Positions 1 to 9,289 of a DNA stretch of 64,000 nucleotides are shown here, in pieces; the first letter of the stretch is position 1; every line of letters starts with the position of its first letter. The stretch is taken from positions 124,001 through 188,000 of the forward strand of contig NZ_FNYZ01000008.1 in assembly GCF_900109095.1 (NCBI RefSeq). Direction: 5' to 3'. Made by a program: the position numbers and the translations under genes. The stretch comes from Sphingobium sp. AP50. Its GTDB lineage: Bacteria; Pseudomonadota; Alphaproteobacteria; Sphingomonadales; Sphingomonadaceae. The notes beneath the pieces were generated by a model. The model saw only the letters and a program-made list of their open reading frames with translations, searched no databases and was not told the DNA's origin.

Positions 1-2184
1 GTGAAGACCAAGACCCGCATCAAGGGTTTTGAAACTGTCGGTTGGACCGATGGTAATCTTGGCCGGGATACGGCTGGCAATAATGATGCCGGCGGTAATA
101 ACTTCTCTTGGGCGTCGGTCGTCCCGGCCAATGCCGGCCATGGCCTAGTCGCTGGCCAGCCGGTCGATGTCGTCGCGACGTCGGGCCTGACCCGCTCGCA
201 ACTCAGCACCGCGCTGTTGCCGCGTCTCGGCCGCGAAAGCCTGACCGAAGGCACGCGCTCGCGCATCTCGGCGCTGGCCGCGCTCGAATGGCGCCCCAGC
301 GATGAACTGCATTTCGCCATCGACGGCATCTGGGCCAAGTCGACCCGCGACTATACGAAGGTCAACATGAACTGGCAGGTCCGCAATTCCGGCCCTGGCA
401 CCAGCGCACAATCGACTGGCGGCATGATCCCGATCGACCTGACCGTGGACGAAAATAATGTCGTGACCAGCGGCACCTTCGCCAACTCTTCCTACTTCCT
501 CGAAGCCAGCATGTTCAAGCAGACGACGAAGTTCTGGAACGTCAACCCCAGCGTCAGCTGGGAACCGACCGACAATCTGAAGGTCAACCTCAGCGCAAAC
601 TATTCCAAGAGCCGCTTCTTCCGCGAACAGCCGACCTGGGCTTTCCAGACCACCCCCAATTCCGGCGTCGACACCTATTATGAAAATAATGGCGGCGACT
701 ATCCCTCAATCACCAGCAATCTGGACCTTAACGATCCGAACAATGGCAGCTGGCAGTGGTATCGCCAGAATATCCAGCTGGTCCGCCGTCACACCGAAAC
801 CAAGGGCGCGCATTTCGACGTCATGTATGGTGATGATCAGTTCAACGTGAAGGTCGGCGCTGCCTATGACCGGGCGACCCGTTCGATCCGCGCCTATGAC
901 AACAGCTCGGCCTATCAGTTGTCGGTCTGCGGCACGGGGTGCACCGGCGCCACCGGCTCGATCACGACCAGCCAGATCGCGCAATATCTGAAAAGCTCTT
1001 CAGTCGCCGGCTTTGTTGTCCCCGATTTCAACGCCATCAAGTCGGCCACCAACTATACCAGCTATCGCGACAGCGCGCCCGAAGCGCGTGGCGCGGTTAC
1101 GGGCGGCGCGACTGGCGACATGGATGAAAAGGTGATGGGCGCCTATTTCGAAGTGAACGGCGTGACCGAAATTGCCGGTCGTGACCTGCACATAAATGCC
1201 GGTATGCGCTATGCTCATACCGATCAGGAAGTGACCGGCCCCAGCCAGGTCGGCACCACGATCGTCGATATCACGTCGCGCTCCAAATATGAAAATTTCC
1301 TACCGTCGATCAACCTGACCTATGACGTGGCCGACAATATCAAGCTGCGTGCATCGGCCTCGCGCACCATGACCCGTCCGGATGCGGGCCAGATCCTGCC
1401 CGGCGTCACCTTCTCCGATCCGTCGGCCCTGGTCGCGACGGCTGGCAACCCGGACCTGAAGCCCTACACCTCGGACAATTATGATCTAGGTGGGGAATTC
1501 TACACTGGCGGCATCGGCTATATCGGCGTCTCGGCCTTTACGAAGAATGTTCAGGGCTTCACCACCACGGTGCCGACGCAGGCGACCTTCGGTTCGCTGA
1601 ACATCCCTTATGCCAGCCTGCTTTCGACGCAGCAGATTGCTTTGACCGATCGTTCGGCGGCGACTGGCGTTGCCGTCAATGATCTGGCCATTACCGTGAA
1701 CCGTCCGGTCAACCTTTCTGACCTCAAGATCAAGGGTCTGGAAGCGACTTGGGTGCAGCCGCTCGACTTCTTCGTGAAGGGCCTCGGCTTCTCAGCCAAC
1801 GGCACCTATCTGAAGCAGTCGTCGTCTTCGGGTCTGGTGGCCGAAGGCGTGTCGAAATATTCGTACAACCTTCAGGGCTTCTACGAAAATCACGGCCTGT
1901 CGATCAGCCTGAACTATGTGTGGAATGGCAAGTCGATCGCACCCGGCGGGAACGGCCCGCAGAACGGCATCACCGGCGCGGACCTGAAGGCTGATGCCCG
2001 TGGTCAGCTCGACCTGTCTGCCGGCTACGAACTGCCCTTCTTCAACAAGGCGATGCGCCTGACGCTGGACGTGCTGAACATCACGAACGAGCCGATCCGC
2101 ACCACCTTCGAATATAGCAATGCTGCCTATTCGGTCTATTATCCGGGCACGTCGGTCCTCGCCGGCATCCGGGCCAACTTCTGA
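1..2184 (+). CDS. TonB-dependent receptor, beta-barrel part (5' end cut by window edge)
   Basis: This is the outer-membrane barrel of a TonB-dependent transporter, which takes up a substrate across the outer membrane using TonB/ExbBD energy. The readable frame starts at the first base of the window, so the signal peptide, TonB box and most of the plug are missing. The 727 visible residues alternate short amphipathic strands with long Asn/Gly/Ser-rich loops. They end in a strand finishing with a terminal Phe (LAGIRANF), the usual outer-membrane insertion signal. Features such as ASRTMTRP, NPDLKPYTSDNYDLG and LDVLNITNEP are typical of the long-loop Caulobacter/Xanthomonas receptor group (TIGR01782-like). 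The substrate cannot be told from this part. A strong terminator follows. Confidence 0.9.
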   Translation: MKTKTRIKGFETVGWTDGNLGRDTAGNNDAGGNNFSWASVVPANAGHGLVAGQPVDVVATSGLTRSQLSTALLPRLGRESLTEGTRSRISALAALEWRPSDELHFAIDGIWAKSTRDYTKVNMNWQVRNSGPGTSAQSTGGMIPIDLTVDENNVVTSGTFANSSYFLEASMFKQTTKFWNVNPSVSWEPTDNLKVNLSANYSKSRFFREQPTWAFQTTPNSGVDTYYENNGGDYPSITSNLDLNDPNNGSWQWYRQNIQLVRRHTETKGAHFDVMYGDDQFNVKVGAAYDRATRSIRAYDNSSAYQLSVCGTGCTGATGSITTSQIAQYLKSSSVAGFVVPDFNAIKSATNYTSYRDSAPEARGAVTGGATGDMDEKVMGAYFEVNGVTEIAGRDLHINAGMRYAHTDQEVTGPSQVGTTIVDITSRSKYENFLPSINLTYDVADNIKLRASASRTMTRPDAGQILPGVTFSDPSALVATAGNPDLKPYTSDNYDLGGEFYTGGIGYIGVSAFTKNVQGFTTTVPTQATFGSLNIPYASLLSTQQIALTDRSAATGVAVNDLAITVNRPVNLSDLKIKGLEATWVQPLDFFVKGLGFSANGTYLKQSSSSGLVAEGVSKYSYNLQGFYENHGLSISLNYVWNGKSIAPGGNGPQNGITGADLKADARGQLDLSAGYELPFFNKAMRLTLDVLNITNEPIRTTFEYSNAAYSVYYPGTSVLAGIRANF

Positions 2185-2207
2185 TCCTCCCCCAGGACCA
2201 ATACAGA

Positions 2208-2235
2208 GGGCCGGCCGCAACGCCGGCCCTTTTTT
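2208..2235 (+). terminator. Rho-independent terminator after the TonB receptor
   Basis: A perfect 8-bp stem (GGGCCGGC / GCCGGCCC) with a 6-nt loop runs directly into six T residues, 23 bases after the receptor stop codon. Confidence 0.9.
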
Positions 2236-2566
2236 GCAGGGAGAGGAGGCAGGCTAAGGCTGCCATGATCCTGCCCGACAAAATCCTTTCCATGTTGGAT
2301 TTAATCTGGTCAATCCTGTGCCATGACACAGCAGCATTCGGCCCTGTCCCATCCCTTCGCACATCCGTATGCCGCCGGCGGTGGCATAGCCCGACTCCAT
2401 CACATGTCGCGTTACCGTCGCCTTTGTGGTGCTTCACTGTGGCGCCAGAAGCGCGTGACAGGCGCGTTGATGCCGCTTTTGTAGGCCATAATCAGTGGAA
2501 AACGCCCGGAAATGCGAAGCCAGTGACGGTGTGAACTTCGCTCCTGTGATCTTGCAAAGGCAGACA
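2236..2566. other. Intergenic stretch without a convincing gene
   Basis: This stretch of about 330 bases separates the receptor terminator from the GDSL esterase. An open frame of 53 codons (2323-2484, plus strand, starting MTQQHSALSH) is present. It has no ribosome binding site and only moderate third-position GC, so I do not call it a gene. The last part holds the esterase ribosome binding site (AAAGG at 2556-2560). Confidence 0.5.
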
Positions 2567-3796
2567 ATGATGCGTCTCTCCCTTCTGGCCGCTCTCCCGC
2601 TCGCTCTGATCGCGACCCCTGCGACCGCAAAGACCTGCACGCCGACCTGGGTGGCCGGTTGGGCCTCGTCGCAATTCCGCCCCACCGGCGACGCGGAACT
2701 GCCCGCCGGCACGCTTCGCGACCAGACGCTGCGACAGATCGTGCGTCCCTCCATATCGGGCGACCGGTTGCGGGTGCGCCTGTCCAACCTTGCCGGAACC
2801 ACGCCGCTGCGCATCGCCGGCGCCAGCATCGGCCGCGCGCTGGGGCCGGCTTCGGCGGCGGTCGATCCCGGCACGCTGATCTCCCTGCGTTTCGACGGCG
2901 CGCCGGAGGTCGTCATTCCGGCCGGTGCCGACTATCTGTCCGACCCGGTATCGCTGCCGGTCGGCGCGCTGGAGAATATCGCCATCTCGATCCGCTATGA
3001 CGGGGAACCGGAACAGACATCGCATCCCGGATCGCGCGCGACGTCCTGGCATCTGCCGGGCGACCATCTGACCGATGAAGCGATGGCGGGGGCGGCCAGC
3101 TTCGATCATTGGTTCAATCTCGCCGCGCTGGAAGTCGAACGCTGTGCGCCCGCAAAGCTCATCGTGGCGCTGGGCGATTCCATCACCGATGGCAAAGGCT
3201 CCACCACCAACGGCAATGACCGCTGGACCGATGTGCTGGCACAGCGGCTTCAGGCTGACCCGAAGCGCCGGGACATGGCCATCGTCAATCAGGGCATTGG
3301 CGGCAATCGCCTGCTGCATGACGGGCTTGGCCCCAATGCGCTTGCGCGGCTGGACCGCGACGTGCTGGCCCAGCCCGGCGTCACCCATCTGATCCTGCTG
3401 GAAGGCATCAACGACCTTGGCACCCTGACCCGCGACGCACCGGTAAGCGCGGCCGAGCATCAGGCCCATGTCGCCCGCATCATCGGCGCCTATCGCCAGA
3501 TCATAGCCCGCGCCCATGCCAGGGGGATCAGGGTGATCGGCGCGACGATCATGCCCTTTGTCGGCAACGGATACTATCATGCCGATGCACAGAATGAGGC
3601 GGACCGGCAGGCAGTGAATAGCTGGATCAGGACGCCGGGCCATTTCGACGCGGTGATCGATTTCGACCGCGTGACCCGCGACCCTGCGCATCCCGACCGG
3701 CTGCTGCCCGCCTATGACGACGGCGACGCGCTCCACCCCTCGCCAAGGGGCTATAAGGCGATGGGGGAGGCGATCCCGCTCAGCCTTTTCGACTGA
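2567..3796 (+). CDS. Secreted SGNH/GDSL-family esterase
   Basis: A 409-residue hydrolase of the SGNH/GDSL superfamily, probably an esterase or carbohydrate deacetylase exported to the periplasm. The start is placed at the MM pair at 2567 because AAAGG lies 6 bases upstream and the next 20 residues form a clean Sec signal peptide ending TPATA. The N-terminal 190 residues look like a beta-sandwich domain. The catalytic part follows: block I GDSITDG with nucleophile Ser about 205, block II NQGIGGNRLL, block III EGINDLG, and block V DALHP with Asp about 387 and His about 390. All catalytic blocks are intact. The 3' end overlaps the convergent Lrp gene by 17 bases. The substrate is unknown; the neighbouring TonB receptor makes a polysaccharide or ester nutrient plausible. 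Confidence 0.85.
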   Translation: MMRLSLLAALPLALIATPATAKTCTPTWVAGWASSQFRPTGDAELPAGTLRDQTLRQIVRPSISGDRLRVRLSNLAGTTPLRIAGASIGRALGPASAAVDPGTLISLRFDGAPEVVIPAGADYLSDPVSLPVGALENIAISIRYDGEPEQTSHPGSRATSWHLPGDHLTDEAMAGAASFDHWFNLAALEVERCAPAKLIVALGDSITDGKGSTTNGNDRWTDVLAQRLQADPKRRDMAIVNQGIGGNRLLHDGLGPNALARLDRDVLAQPGVTHLILLEGINDLGTLTRDAPVSAAEHQAHVARIIGAYRQIIARAHARGIRVIGATIMPFVGNGYYHADAQNEADRQAVNSWIRTPGHFDAVIDFDRVTRDPAHPDRLLPAYDDGDALHPSPRGYKAMGEAIPLSLFD

Positions 3797-4271
3797 CCCG
3801 TCTGTGTCCGGCCTCCAGCACCGTTTCCATTGCGACGAAGGTGGATGTGCTGGCGACATGGGGCAGGGCGCTGATCTTCTCGCCCAGAACGACCCGGTAT
3901 CGCCGGATATCGGACGTCCGCACCTTGAGCAGATAGTCGAAATTGCTCGCCAGCATATGGCATTCCTCGACCTCAGGGATGCGCCGCACCGCCGCGTTGA
4001 ACTCGCGCAGCGCCGCTTCCCGCGTGTCGGACAGCTTCACTTCGGTAAAGGCGATATGGTCCATGCCCAGCTTCGCCGGATCGACCATCGCGCGAAAGCC
4101 GCGAATGACACCGGCCTCCTGCAACCGCTTCAGCCGCACCTGGCAGGGCGTCTTGGAAAGGCCAACAAAAGCAGCAAGATCGGTAACGGTCATCCGCCCG
4201 TCATCGACCAAAGCGGCTATGATACGGCGGTCGAACTCGTCCAGTTCGACTGTTCGGGGCTTATTATCCAT
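3780..4271 (-). CDS. Lrp/AsnC-family regulator, probable PutR-like activator of putA
   Basis: A 163-residue Lrp/AsnC transcription factor. An N-terminal winged helix-turn-helix (about residues 10-60, ending LSKTPCQVRLKRLQEAGVI) is followed by the RAM effector-binding domain (about 70-150). It lies divergently next to putA with about 98 bases between start codons. In Agrobacterium, Rhodobacter and relatives an Lrp-type PutR in exactly this position activates putA in response to proline. The adjacent PutA lacks its own DNA-binding domain, which fits control by a separate regulator. The assignment to proline control is inferred from position and family, not from a recognised operator. Confidence 0.88.
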   Translation of the reverse strand: MDNKPRTVELDEFDRRIIAALVDDGRMTVTDLAAFVGLSKTPCQVRLKRLQEAGVIRGFRAMVDPAKLGMDHIAFTEVKLSDTREAALREFNAAVRRIPEVEECHMLASNFDYLLKVRTSDIRRYRVVLGEKISALPHVASTSTFVAMETVLEAGHRRVSRKG

Positions 4272-4369
4272 CCATTTTGCCTAACATGGGCCTTTTAATA
4301 AGTCACTCCGTCCATATCCGGTGCCTTCATAAGACGGAACGAAAAGCTGATCCGGGTTATTCATGGCGT

Positions 4370-7300
4370 ATGACCGACCAGCCATTCGCCAGCTTCGCCC
4401 CCGCCATCCGCCAGCCTACCCCGCTGCGTCAGGCGATCACCGCCGCCTATCGCCGGGACGAAGCCGAGGCGCTCGCCCCCCTGATCGCCGCTGCGACCCT
4501 GCCGGCAGAGACGAAGGCCGCGATTGCCGACACCGCCCGGACACTCGTCACCACGCTGCGCGCCAATCACAAGGGCACCGGCGTCGAGGGACTGGTGCAG
4601 GAATATGCGCTGTCCAGTCAGGAGGGCGTGGCGCTGATGTGTCTGGCCGAAGCGCTGCTGCGCATCCCCGACACCGCCACGCGCGACGCGCTGATCCGCG
4701 ACAAGATCGCCGATGGCGACTGGGGCTCGCATCTGGGCGGGGACAAGTCGCTGTTCGTCAATGCCGCCACCTGGGGACTGGTGGTCACCGGCAAGCTCGT
4801 CGGCAGCGTCGATGATCGCGGCCTTGGCGCGGCGCTCACCCGCCTCGTCGCCCGCGCTGGTGAACCGGTCATCCGCCGCGGTGTCGACCTCGCCATGCGG
4901 ATGATGGGCGAACAGTTCGTCACCGGCGAGACGATCAAGGAAGCGCTCAAGCGCGCGAAGGAGCTGGAAGCCAAGGGCTTTGCCTACAGCTACGACATGC
5001 TGGGCGAGGCGGCCACCACGGCCGCCGACGCGAAACGCTATTATGCCGATTATGAGCAGGCGATCCACGCCATCGGCAAGGCATCGGCCGGACGCGGCAT
5101 CTATGCCGGTCCCGGCATCTCGATCAAATTATCGGCGCTCCATCCCCGCTATGTCCGCGCGCAGGCCGATCGGGTCATGCGCGAATTGCTGCCCGCCGTG
5201 AAGAAACTGGCGCTGCTATCCAAAGGCTATGATATCGGCCTCAATATCGATGCGGAGGAGGCCGACCGGCTCGAACTCTCGCTCGATCTGCTGGAAAGCC
5301 TCGCCACCGATCCCGATCTGGCGGGCTGGAACGGCCTTGGCTTCGTGGTGCAGGGCTATGGTAAGCGCTGCCCCTTCGTCATCGACTGGATCATCGACCT
5401 CGCCCGTCGCGCCGACCGCCGCATCATGGTGCGGCTGGTCAAGGGCGCCTATTGGGACGCGGAGATCAAGCGGGCGCAGGTCGATGGGCTTGCCGACTTC
5501 CCGGTCTATACCCGCAAGGTCCATACCGACGTCGCCTATGTCGCCTGCGCGCAGAAGCTGCTGGCCGCGCCCGACGCCGTCTTCCCGCAATTCGCGACGC
5601 ATAATGCGCAGACGCTGGCGACCATCTATCAGCTTGCCGGGCCGGACTTCACCATCGGCAAATATGAATTTCAGTGCCTCCACGGCATGGGCGAGCCGCT
5701 CTATGAACAGGTCGTCGGCGTGGGCAAGCTGGACCGCCCCTGTCGCATCTATGCGCCGGTCGGCACGCACGAAACGCTGCTGGCCTATCTGGTTCGCCGC
5801 CTGCTGGAAAATGGCGCGAACAGCAGCTTCGTCAATCGCATCGCCGACCCCGAAGTGTCGATCGAGGAGATGATCGCCGATCCGGTCGATGTGGTGCGCG
5901 CCATGGCCCATCCCGGCCATCGCCATGATCAGATTGCGCTGCCCGCCAGTCTCTATCCCGAACGGCGCAATTCCGACGGGATCGACCTTAGCAACGAAGA
6001 TGCCCTTGCCAGCCTGAGCGCAGCGCTGCGGGAAAGCGCCGCGATCGGCTGGACCGCCGCGCCCGAAGGTGCGACGGGGCCGTCGCGCACCGTGTTCAAT
6101 CCCGCCGATCATCGCGACGTGGTCGGCCGCGTCACCGAAGCCTCGGTCGAAGAAGCCCGCGCCGCCGCCATCCGTGCCGCCGCATCGCTCTGGGTCAACA
6201 GCCCGGTCGCGGATCGCGCCGCGGCGCTGGATCGCGCGGCCGACGCAATGCAGGCGCGCATGCCGATCCTGCTCGGCCTCGTCGTCCGCGAAGCCGGCAA
6301 GTCGCTGCCCAACGCCATCGCCGAAGTGCGCGAGGCGATCGATTTTCTGCGCTATTATGCGGCGCAGGCCCGCACGACCTTCGGCCCGGCGCAGATCGCG
6401 CTTGGCCCCGTCACCTGCATCAGTCCGTGGAACTTCCCACTTGCCATCTTCACCGGGCAGGTCGCCGCTGCACTGGTTGCGGGCAATCCGGTACTGGCCA
6501 AGCCCGCTGAGGAAACCCCGCTGATCGCGGCCGAAGCGGTGCGCCTGCTGCATGAAGCCGGCGTCCCGGCCGATGCGCTGCAACTGCTGCCCGGCGATGG
6601 TCGCATCGGCGCGGCGCTGGTCGCGGCGCCGCAAACGGCGGCGGTGATGTTCACAGGATCGACCGAAGTCGCCCGGCTGATCCAGCGCCAGCTTGCCACG
6701 CGCTTGTCGCCATCGGGCCGTCCCATCCCGTTGATCGCCGAAACCGGCGGCCAGAATGCGATGATCGTGGATTCCTCCGCGCTCGCCGAACAGGTGGTTG
6801 CCGACGTCATCGCCTCCGCTTTCGACAGCGCGGGTCAGCGTTGTTCGGCGCTCCGCATCCTGTGCTTGCAGGAAGATGTGGCCGACCGCACGCTCATGAT
6901 GCTGAAGGGCGCGCTGGCGGAATTGTGGATCGGCCGTACCGACGCGCTGAAGGTCGACATCGGCCCGGTCATCTCCGCAGAAGCCCGTGACGGCATCAAC
7001 ACACATATCGATGCCATGGCGGCACTGGGCCGCAAGGTCGAACAGAGCATATTGCCCGCCGAAGCCGCCCACGGCACCTTCGTCGCGCCGACGATCATCG
7101 AGATTGAATCGATCGCCGATCTGGATCGTGAAGTTTTCGGTCCCGTCCTGCATGTGCTGCGTTTCCGGCGTGAGCGTCTGGATGCGCTGGTCGACCAGAT
7201 CAACGCCACCGGCTATGGCCTGACCTTCGGCCTGCATACCCGCCTCGACGAGACCGTCGCCCGCGTCACCAGTCGGGTGAAGGTGGGCAATGTCTATGTG

Positions 7301-7969
7301 AACCGCAATGTCATCGGCGCGATCGTCGGCGTACAGCCTTTTGGTGGCTGCGGCCTGTCGGGCACCGGCCCCAAGGCGGGTGGGCCGCTTTATCTGGGCC
7401 GTCTGGTCGCGACCCCGCCGGTCTTCGCCGCGCGGGTCAGCCATTTGCGATCGCCGCTCCATGCCTTTGCCGACTGGCTCGATGCGCGGGGTGACACAGA
7501 GGCGGCGGCGCAGGCCCGCCGCACGGGGGACGCATCCGCGCTGGGTGTCGAGATTGCGCTGCCCGGCCCGGTGGGGGAACGCAACCTTTATGCCCTGCAT
7601 CCGCGCGGCCGCATCCTGTTGCGCCCGGCGACCCATCAGGGCCTTTATCGTCAGATGGCGGCGATCCTGGCGACGGGCAATCAGGGCGTGGTGCAGGGCA
7701 TGACCTTGCCAGACGATCTGCCTGCCGAAGTCGCCGCCTGCTTCACCCACAAGACAGCCGACCATTATGCCGCCGCGCTGGTGGAAGGGGACGCCGCCAA
7801 GATCGCCGCGACCACCCAATGCGTCGCCGATCTGCCCGGCCCGATCGTGTCGGTCCATGCCGACGATCATGGCCATGGCTATTGCCTCGACTGGCTGCTG
7901 GAGGAACAGTCGACATCGGTGAACACCACGGCGGCCGGCGGCAATGCCAGCCTGATGATGATCGGTTAA
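4370..7969 (+). CDS. putA: Bifunctional proline dehydrogenase / L-glutamate gamma-semialdehyde dehydrogenase
   Basis: PutA oxidises L-proline to glutamate in two steps, passing electrons from FAD to the quinone pool and then reducing NAD+. The 1199-residue protein starts at ATG 4370 (MTDQPFASF). There is no convincing upstream ribosome binding site, and earlier in-frame codons give an unlikely N-terminus. The FAD-dependent TIM-barrel proline dehydrogenase lies at about 80-490 and the aldehyde dehydrogenase at about 530-1000. The latter has the NAD-binding ISPWNFPLAIFTGQ motif and catalytic Cys about 825 in SAGQRCSALR. A C-terminal domain of about 190 residues follows, as in long bifunctional PutAs. 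The ribbon-helix-helix domain of enterobacterial trifunctional PutA is absent, matching the divergent Lrp-type regulator. Confidence 0.96.
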   Translation: MTDQPFASFAPAIRQPTPLRQAITAAYRRDEAEALAPLIAAATLPAETKAAIADTARTLVTTLRANHKGTGVEGLVQEYALSSQEGVALMCLAEALLRIPDTATRDALIRDKIADGDWGSHLGGDKSLFVNAATWGLVVTGKLVGSVDDRGLGAALTRLVARAGEPVIRRGVDLAMRMMGEQFVTGETIKEALKRAKELEAKGFAYSYDMLGEAATTAADAKRYYADYEQAIHAIGKASAGRGIYAGPGISIKLSALHPRYVRAQADRVMRELLPAVKKLALLSKGYDIGLNIDAEEADRLELSLDLLESLATDPDLAGWNGLGFVVQGYGKRCPFVIDWIIDLARRADRRIMVRLVKGAYWDAEIKRAQVDGLADFPVYTRKVHTDVAYVACAQKLLAAPDAVFPQFATHNAQTLATIYQLAGPDFTIGKYEFQCLHGMGEPLYEQVVGVGKLDRPCRIYAPVGTHETLLAYLVRRLLENGANSSFVNRIADPEVSIEEMIADPVDVVRAMAHPGHRHDQIALPASLYPERRNSDGIDLSNEDALASLSAALRESAAIGWTAAPEGATGPSRTVFNPADHRDVVGRVTEASVEEARAAAIRAAASLWVNSPVADRAAALDRAADAMQARMPILLGLVVREAGKSLPNAIAEVREAIDFLRYYAAQARTTFGPAQIALGPVTCISPWNFPLAIFTGQVAAALVAGNPVLAKPAEETPLIAAEAVRLLHEAGVPADALQLLPGDGRIGAALVAAPQTAAVMFTGSTEVARLIQRQLATRLSPSGRPIPLIAETGGQNAMIVDSSALAEQVVADVIASAFDSAGQRCSALRILCLQEDVADRTLMMLKGALAELWIGRTDALKVDIGPVISAEARDGINTHIDAMAALGRKVEQSILPAEAAHGTFVAPTIIEIESIADLDREVFGPVLHVLRFRRERLDALVDQINATGYGLTFGLHTRLDETVARVTSRVKVGNVYVNRNVIGAIVGVQPFGGCGLSGTGPKAGGPLYLGRLVATPPVFAARVSHLRSPLHAFADWLDARGDTEAAAQARRTGDASALGVEIALPGPVGERNLYALHPRGRILLRPATHQGLYRQMAAILATGNQGVVQGMTLPDDLPAEVAACFTHKTADHYAAALVEGDAAKIAATTQCVADLPGPIVSVHADDHGHGYCLDWLLEEQSTSVNTTAAGGNASLMMIG

Positions 7970-8022
7970 TGCGCCACCGGCAAGGTTGCGCTAGAGTATC
8001 GCACCTTTAATCAGACCCACAT

Positions 8023-8131
8023 CCGTTCGTCCTGAGTAGCCATTGAGCGAAGTCGAAATGGCGTATCGAAGGGTCGCGCAATGCTTCGATACGGGTCTTC
8101 GACAAGCTCAGCCCCTACTCAGCACGAACGG
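8023..8131. repeat. Imperfect palindromic intergenic repeat
   Basis: Two arms of about 48 bases, beginning CCGTTCGT and ending GTATCGAAG, face each other around a 12-base centre (8023-8071 and 8084-8131). The arms are well matched at their ends and looser in the middle (GAGCGAAGTCGA against GAGCTTGTCGAAG). A partial outer inverted repeat (CCTTTAATC near 8004 and GATTAAAGG near 8136) flanks it. The inner core recurs at 43601-43675, so it is a dispersed family. It lies between the convergent putA and arfB genes and may also act as a terminator. Confidence 0.75.
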
Positions 8132-8153
8132 TTCAGATTAAAGGCAAGGTGCG

Positions 8154-8558
8154 CTAATCCAGTCGCACCTTGCCGCGTCCCTGCTTCACCGAACTGCGCG
8201 CTTTCTTGGTGTCGACGCGCCGGGCCTTGGCGGCCTTGCCGGGCTTGGTCGCGATCCGGCGGGCATCGCGTTCATGCGCCTTGGCGATCATCTCCATCAG
8301 CCGGTCGCGCGCATCCTGCCGGTTCGCCTCCTGCGTGCGGAAGCGATTGGCCTGAATCAATATCTCATTGGCGGAGGTCAGGCGCGATCCCGCCAGTTCC
8401 TTGATCTTGCGATAGGCATGGACGGGCAGGCCCAGCTTGAACAGGTTGACGCGCAGTTGCACTGCGGTCGCCACCTTGTTCACATTCTGCCCGCCGGGTC
8501 CGCCCCCGGTGATGAAGCGCTCCTCCAGCGCATCATCGGGAATATCAAAGTCCGGCAT
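8154..8558 (-). CDS. arfB: Alternative ribosome-rescue factor ArfB (peptidyl-tRNA hydrolase)
   Basis: ArfB enters stalled ribosomes lacking a stop codon and hydrolyses the peptidyl-tRNA, a backup to trans-translation. The 134-residue length is typical. The catalytic GGQ motif is in GGGPGGQNVNK (residues about 18-28). The C-terminus is the expected basic tail (KPGKAAKARRVDTKKARSS), which binds the mRNA channel. It starts with GGAGAT about 9 bases upstream. Its first 14 bases overlap the end of the upstream pseudouridine synthase gene, suggesting translational coupling. Confidence 0.93.
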   Translation of the reverse strand: MPDFDIPDDALEERFITGGGPGGQNVNKVATAVQLRVNLFKLGLPVHAYRKIKELAGSRLTSANEILIQANRFRTQEANRQDARDRLMEMIAKAHERDARRIATKPGKAAKARRVDTKKARSSVKQGRGKVRLD

Positions 8559-9270
8559 CGTCCAGTATCTCCGGCCCGAAACCGGCGGCGACGAAGGTGG
8601 CGGGCAGGGGCGCCGTCGCTTGCGCGGCGGGCTTGTCGCCGCGCGGCATGCTCAGGAAGCGGCTGTGCAGCAGCATCGCGCCCTTGCCATCACCATAGAC
8701 CGGATCGCCGACGATGCCGAAGCCCAGCCCATGCTGGGCATGGACGCGGATCTGGTGCGTGCGGCCGGTTTCCGGGGTGAAGGCGATCAGCGCGCGACCA
8801 TCCTTCTCCGCCAGCTTGCGCCAATGGGTGACGGCGGGCTTGCCGGCCTTCGCCGCGATCATGCGCCAGCCTTGTGCGGCGGTGCTGACTTTCTTCAGCG
8901 ACAATTCGATCGTGCCTTCATCCTCTGCCGGCACGCCTTCCAGCACGGCCAGATAGCGTTTCGTCACCGTGCCAGCCTCGAACGCGGCGGCGAAGCGCTT
9001 GTGCGCCTTGGGATTGCGGGCGAGTAGCAGGCAGCCACTGGTGTCGCGATCCAGACGATGCACCGGCAGCGGCCAGCGCTGGAACCCGAAGGTCAGCGAG
9101 GCGAGATGATTTTCCAGCGCGATCGACCCGTCGCGCGGGGCATCCACCGGCAGGCCGGCGGGCTTGTCGAGGATCAGCGCCTCGCCATCGATAAACAGGA
9201 CATGGTCGGTCAGCAGGGCCAAGGAAGAGGTTCCGATCGCATATAGGAAGAATTGACGTAATCGCCGCAT
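8545..9270 (-). CDS. RluA-family RNA pseudouridine synthase
   Basis: This enzyme isomerises uridine to pseudouridine in rRNA or tRNA. The signature HRLDRDTSGCLLLAR holds the catalytic Asp, and RTHQIRVHAQHGLG is the second conserved block. There is no S4 domain; at up to 241 residues it belongs to the short RluA-like group. The start is uncertain: ATG 9270 has no ribosome binding site and gives an odd N-terminus, and a TTG at 9222 is an alternative that leaves LTDHVLFIDGEALILDKPAG as the first strand. It is the first gene of a two-gene unit with arfB, so both products act on the translation apparatus. The target uridine is unknown. Confidence 0.88.
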   Translation of the reverse strand: MRRLRQFFLYAIGTSSLALLTDHVLFIDGEALILDKPAGLPVDAPRDGSIALENHLASLTFGFQRWPLPVHRLDRDTSGCLLLARNPKAHKRFAAAFEAGTVTKRYLAVLEGVPAEDEGTIELSLKKVSTAAQGWRMIAAKAGKPAVTHWRKLAEKDGRALIAFTPETGRTHQIRVHAQHGLGFGIVGDPVYGDGKGAMLLHSRFLSMPRGDKPAAQATAPLPATFVAAGFGPEILDDAGL

Positions 9271-9289
9271 CCTATAGGGCGTGGGGGCG

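Noticed and set aside
2323-2484. 53-codon frame starting MTQQHSALSH between the TonB receptor and the esterase
   Set aside because: No ribosome binding site, only moderate third-position GC and no recognisable domain; not called as a gene.
5216-7876. 886-residue open frame on the minus strand opposite putA
   Set aside because: Antisense shadow of a real high-GC gene; low-complexity composition and no domain.
8023-8131. Palindrome as an insertion-sequence end
   Set aside because: No transposase and no target duplication; it fits a short intergenic repeat better.
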